In this document: positions 63,958-64,000 of the stretch, in pieces | Layout of the letters: every line of letters begins with the position of its first letter | Numbering within the stretch: position 1 is the stretch's first letter | Assembly (NCBI GenBank): GCA_903813345.2 | Contig: CAIIXF020000007.1 | Coordinates: forward strand, 35,680,538 to 35,744,537 | From: Owenia fusiformis | Taxonomy: Eukaryota > Annelida > Polychaeta > Sabellida > Oweniidae | Length of the DNA: 64,000 nucleotides | Direction: 5' to 3' | Made by a program: the position numbers and the translations under genes | The notes under the pieces: generated by a model | Database searches by the model: none | The model's input: the letters and a program-made list of their open reading frames with translations, nothing else | What the model was told of the DNA's origin: nothing

Positions 63958-64000
63958 CTGAAATAGAGAAGCATACATTCTATATTACGTATTGGGAGTA

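Overview
The window is eukaryotic, AT-rich and intron-dense. Almost all coding signal lies on the minus strand and can be joined through 68 GT-AG spliced exons into one open-ended gene of a giant secreted mucin-like glycoprotein, about 7,820 residues in the window. Neither the start nor the stop of the gene is inside. The predicted protein runs from about 63957 down to 1. The domain set (VWD-C8-TIL, LDL-receptor class A, F5/8C-like, PTS mucin repeats), the many small DNA transposons and the base composition point to an invertebrate animal. A lophotrochozoan such as a mollusc is plausible, but the sequence alone does not prove it.

Layout in gene order (high to low coordinates): (1) 63957-60901, a VWD-C8-TIL-VWC-like assembly as in SCO-spondin, hemocytin/hemolectin, von Willebrand factor and gel-forming mucins; (2) 61061-59586, four LDLa repeats; (3) 59278-58837, short Thr/Pro linkers; (4) 56519-36763, twelve two-exon modules that begin with Cys-x4-Gly-Met and end in a conserved Cys, the hallmark ends of F5/8C (discoidin) domains. 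Six of these, between 51403 and 42882, are near-identical tandem copies of about 1.4 kb; (5) 36351-34476, linkers and two more LDLa repeats; (6) 32135-1, six further discoidin-like modules alternating with very long single-exon mucin domains (62 to about 124 copies of an 18-bp, six-residue unit, mostly TTT-G/A-P-V/G).

Every structural block starts and ends in intron phase 1, and each discoidin-like module is split once by a phase-0 intron. Blocks can therefore be added or lost without breaking the frame, and the locus has clearly grown this way: two-module, 1.4-kb and 5.1-kb tandem duplications of different ages are visible. Transposon insertions in single copies, with empty sites in paralogous introns, let the duplications be ordered.

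The introns hold many non-autonomous mobile elements. They include two copies of a 1,374-bp TA-flanked inverted-repeat element in opposite orientation carrying a tRNA-like sequence, a mariner remnant with a transposase tail, several MITEs, a 91-bp palindromic element with a 9-bp target duplication, and two minisatellites. I found no convincing second protein-coding gene. The long plus-strand and other-frame reading frames over the mucin exons are by-products of the 18-bp repeat.
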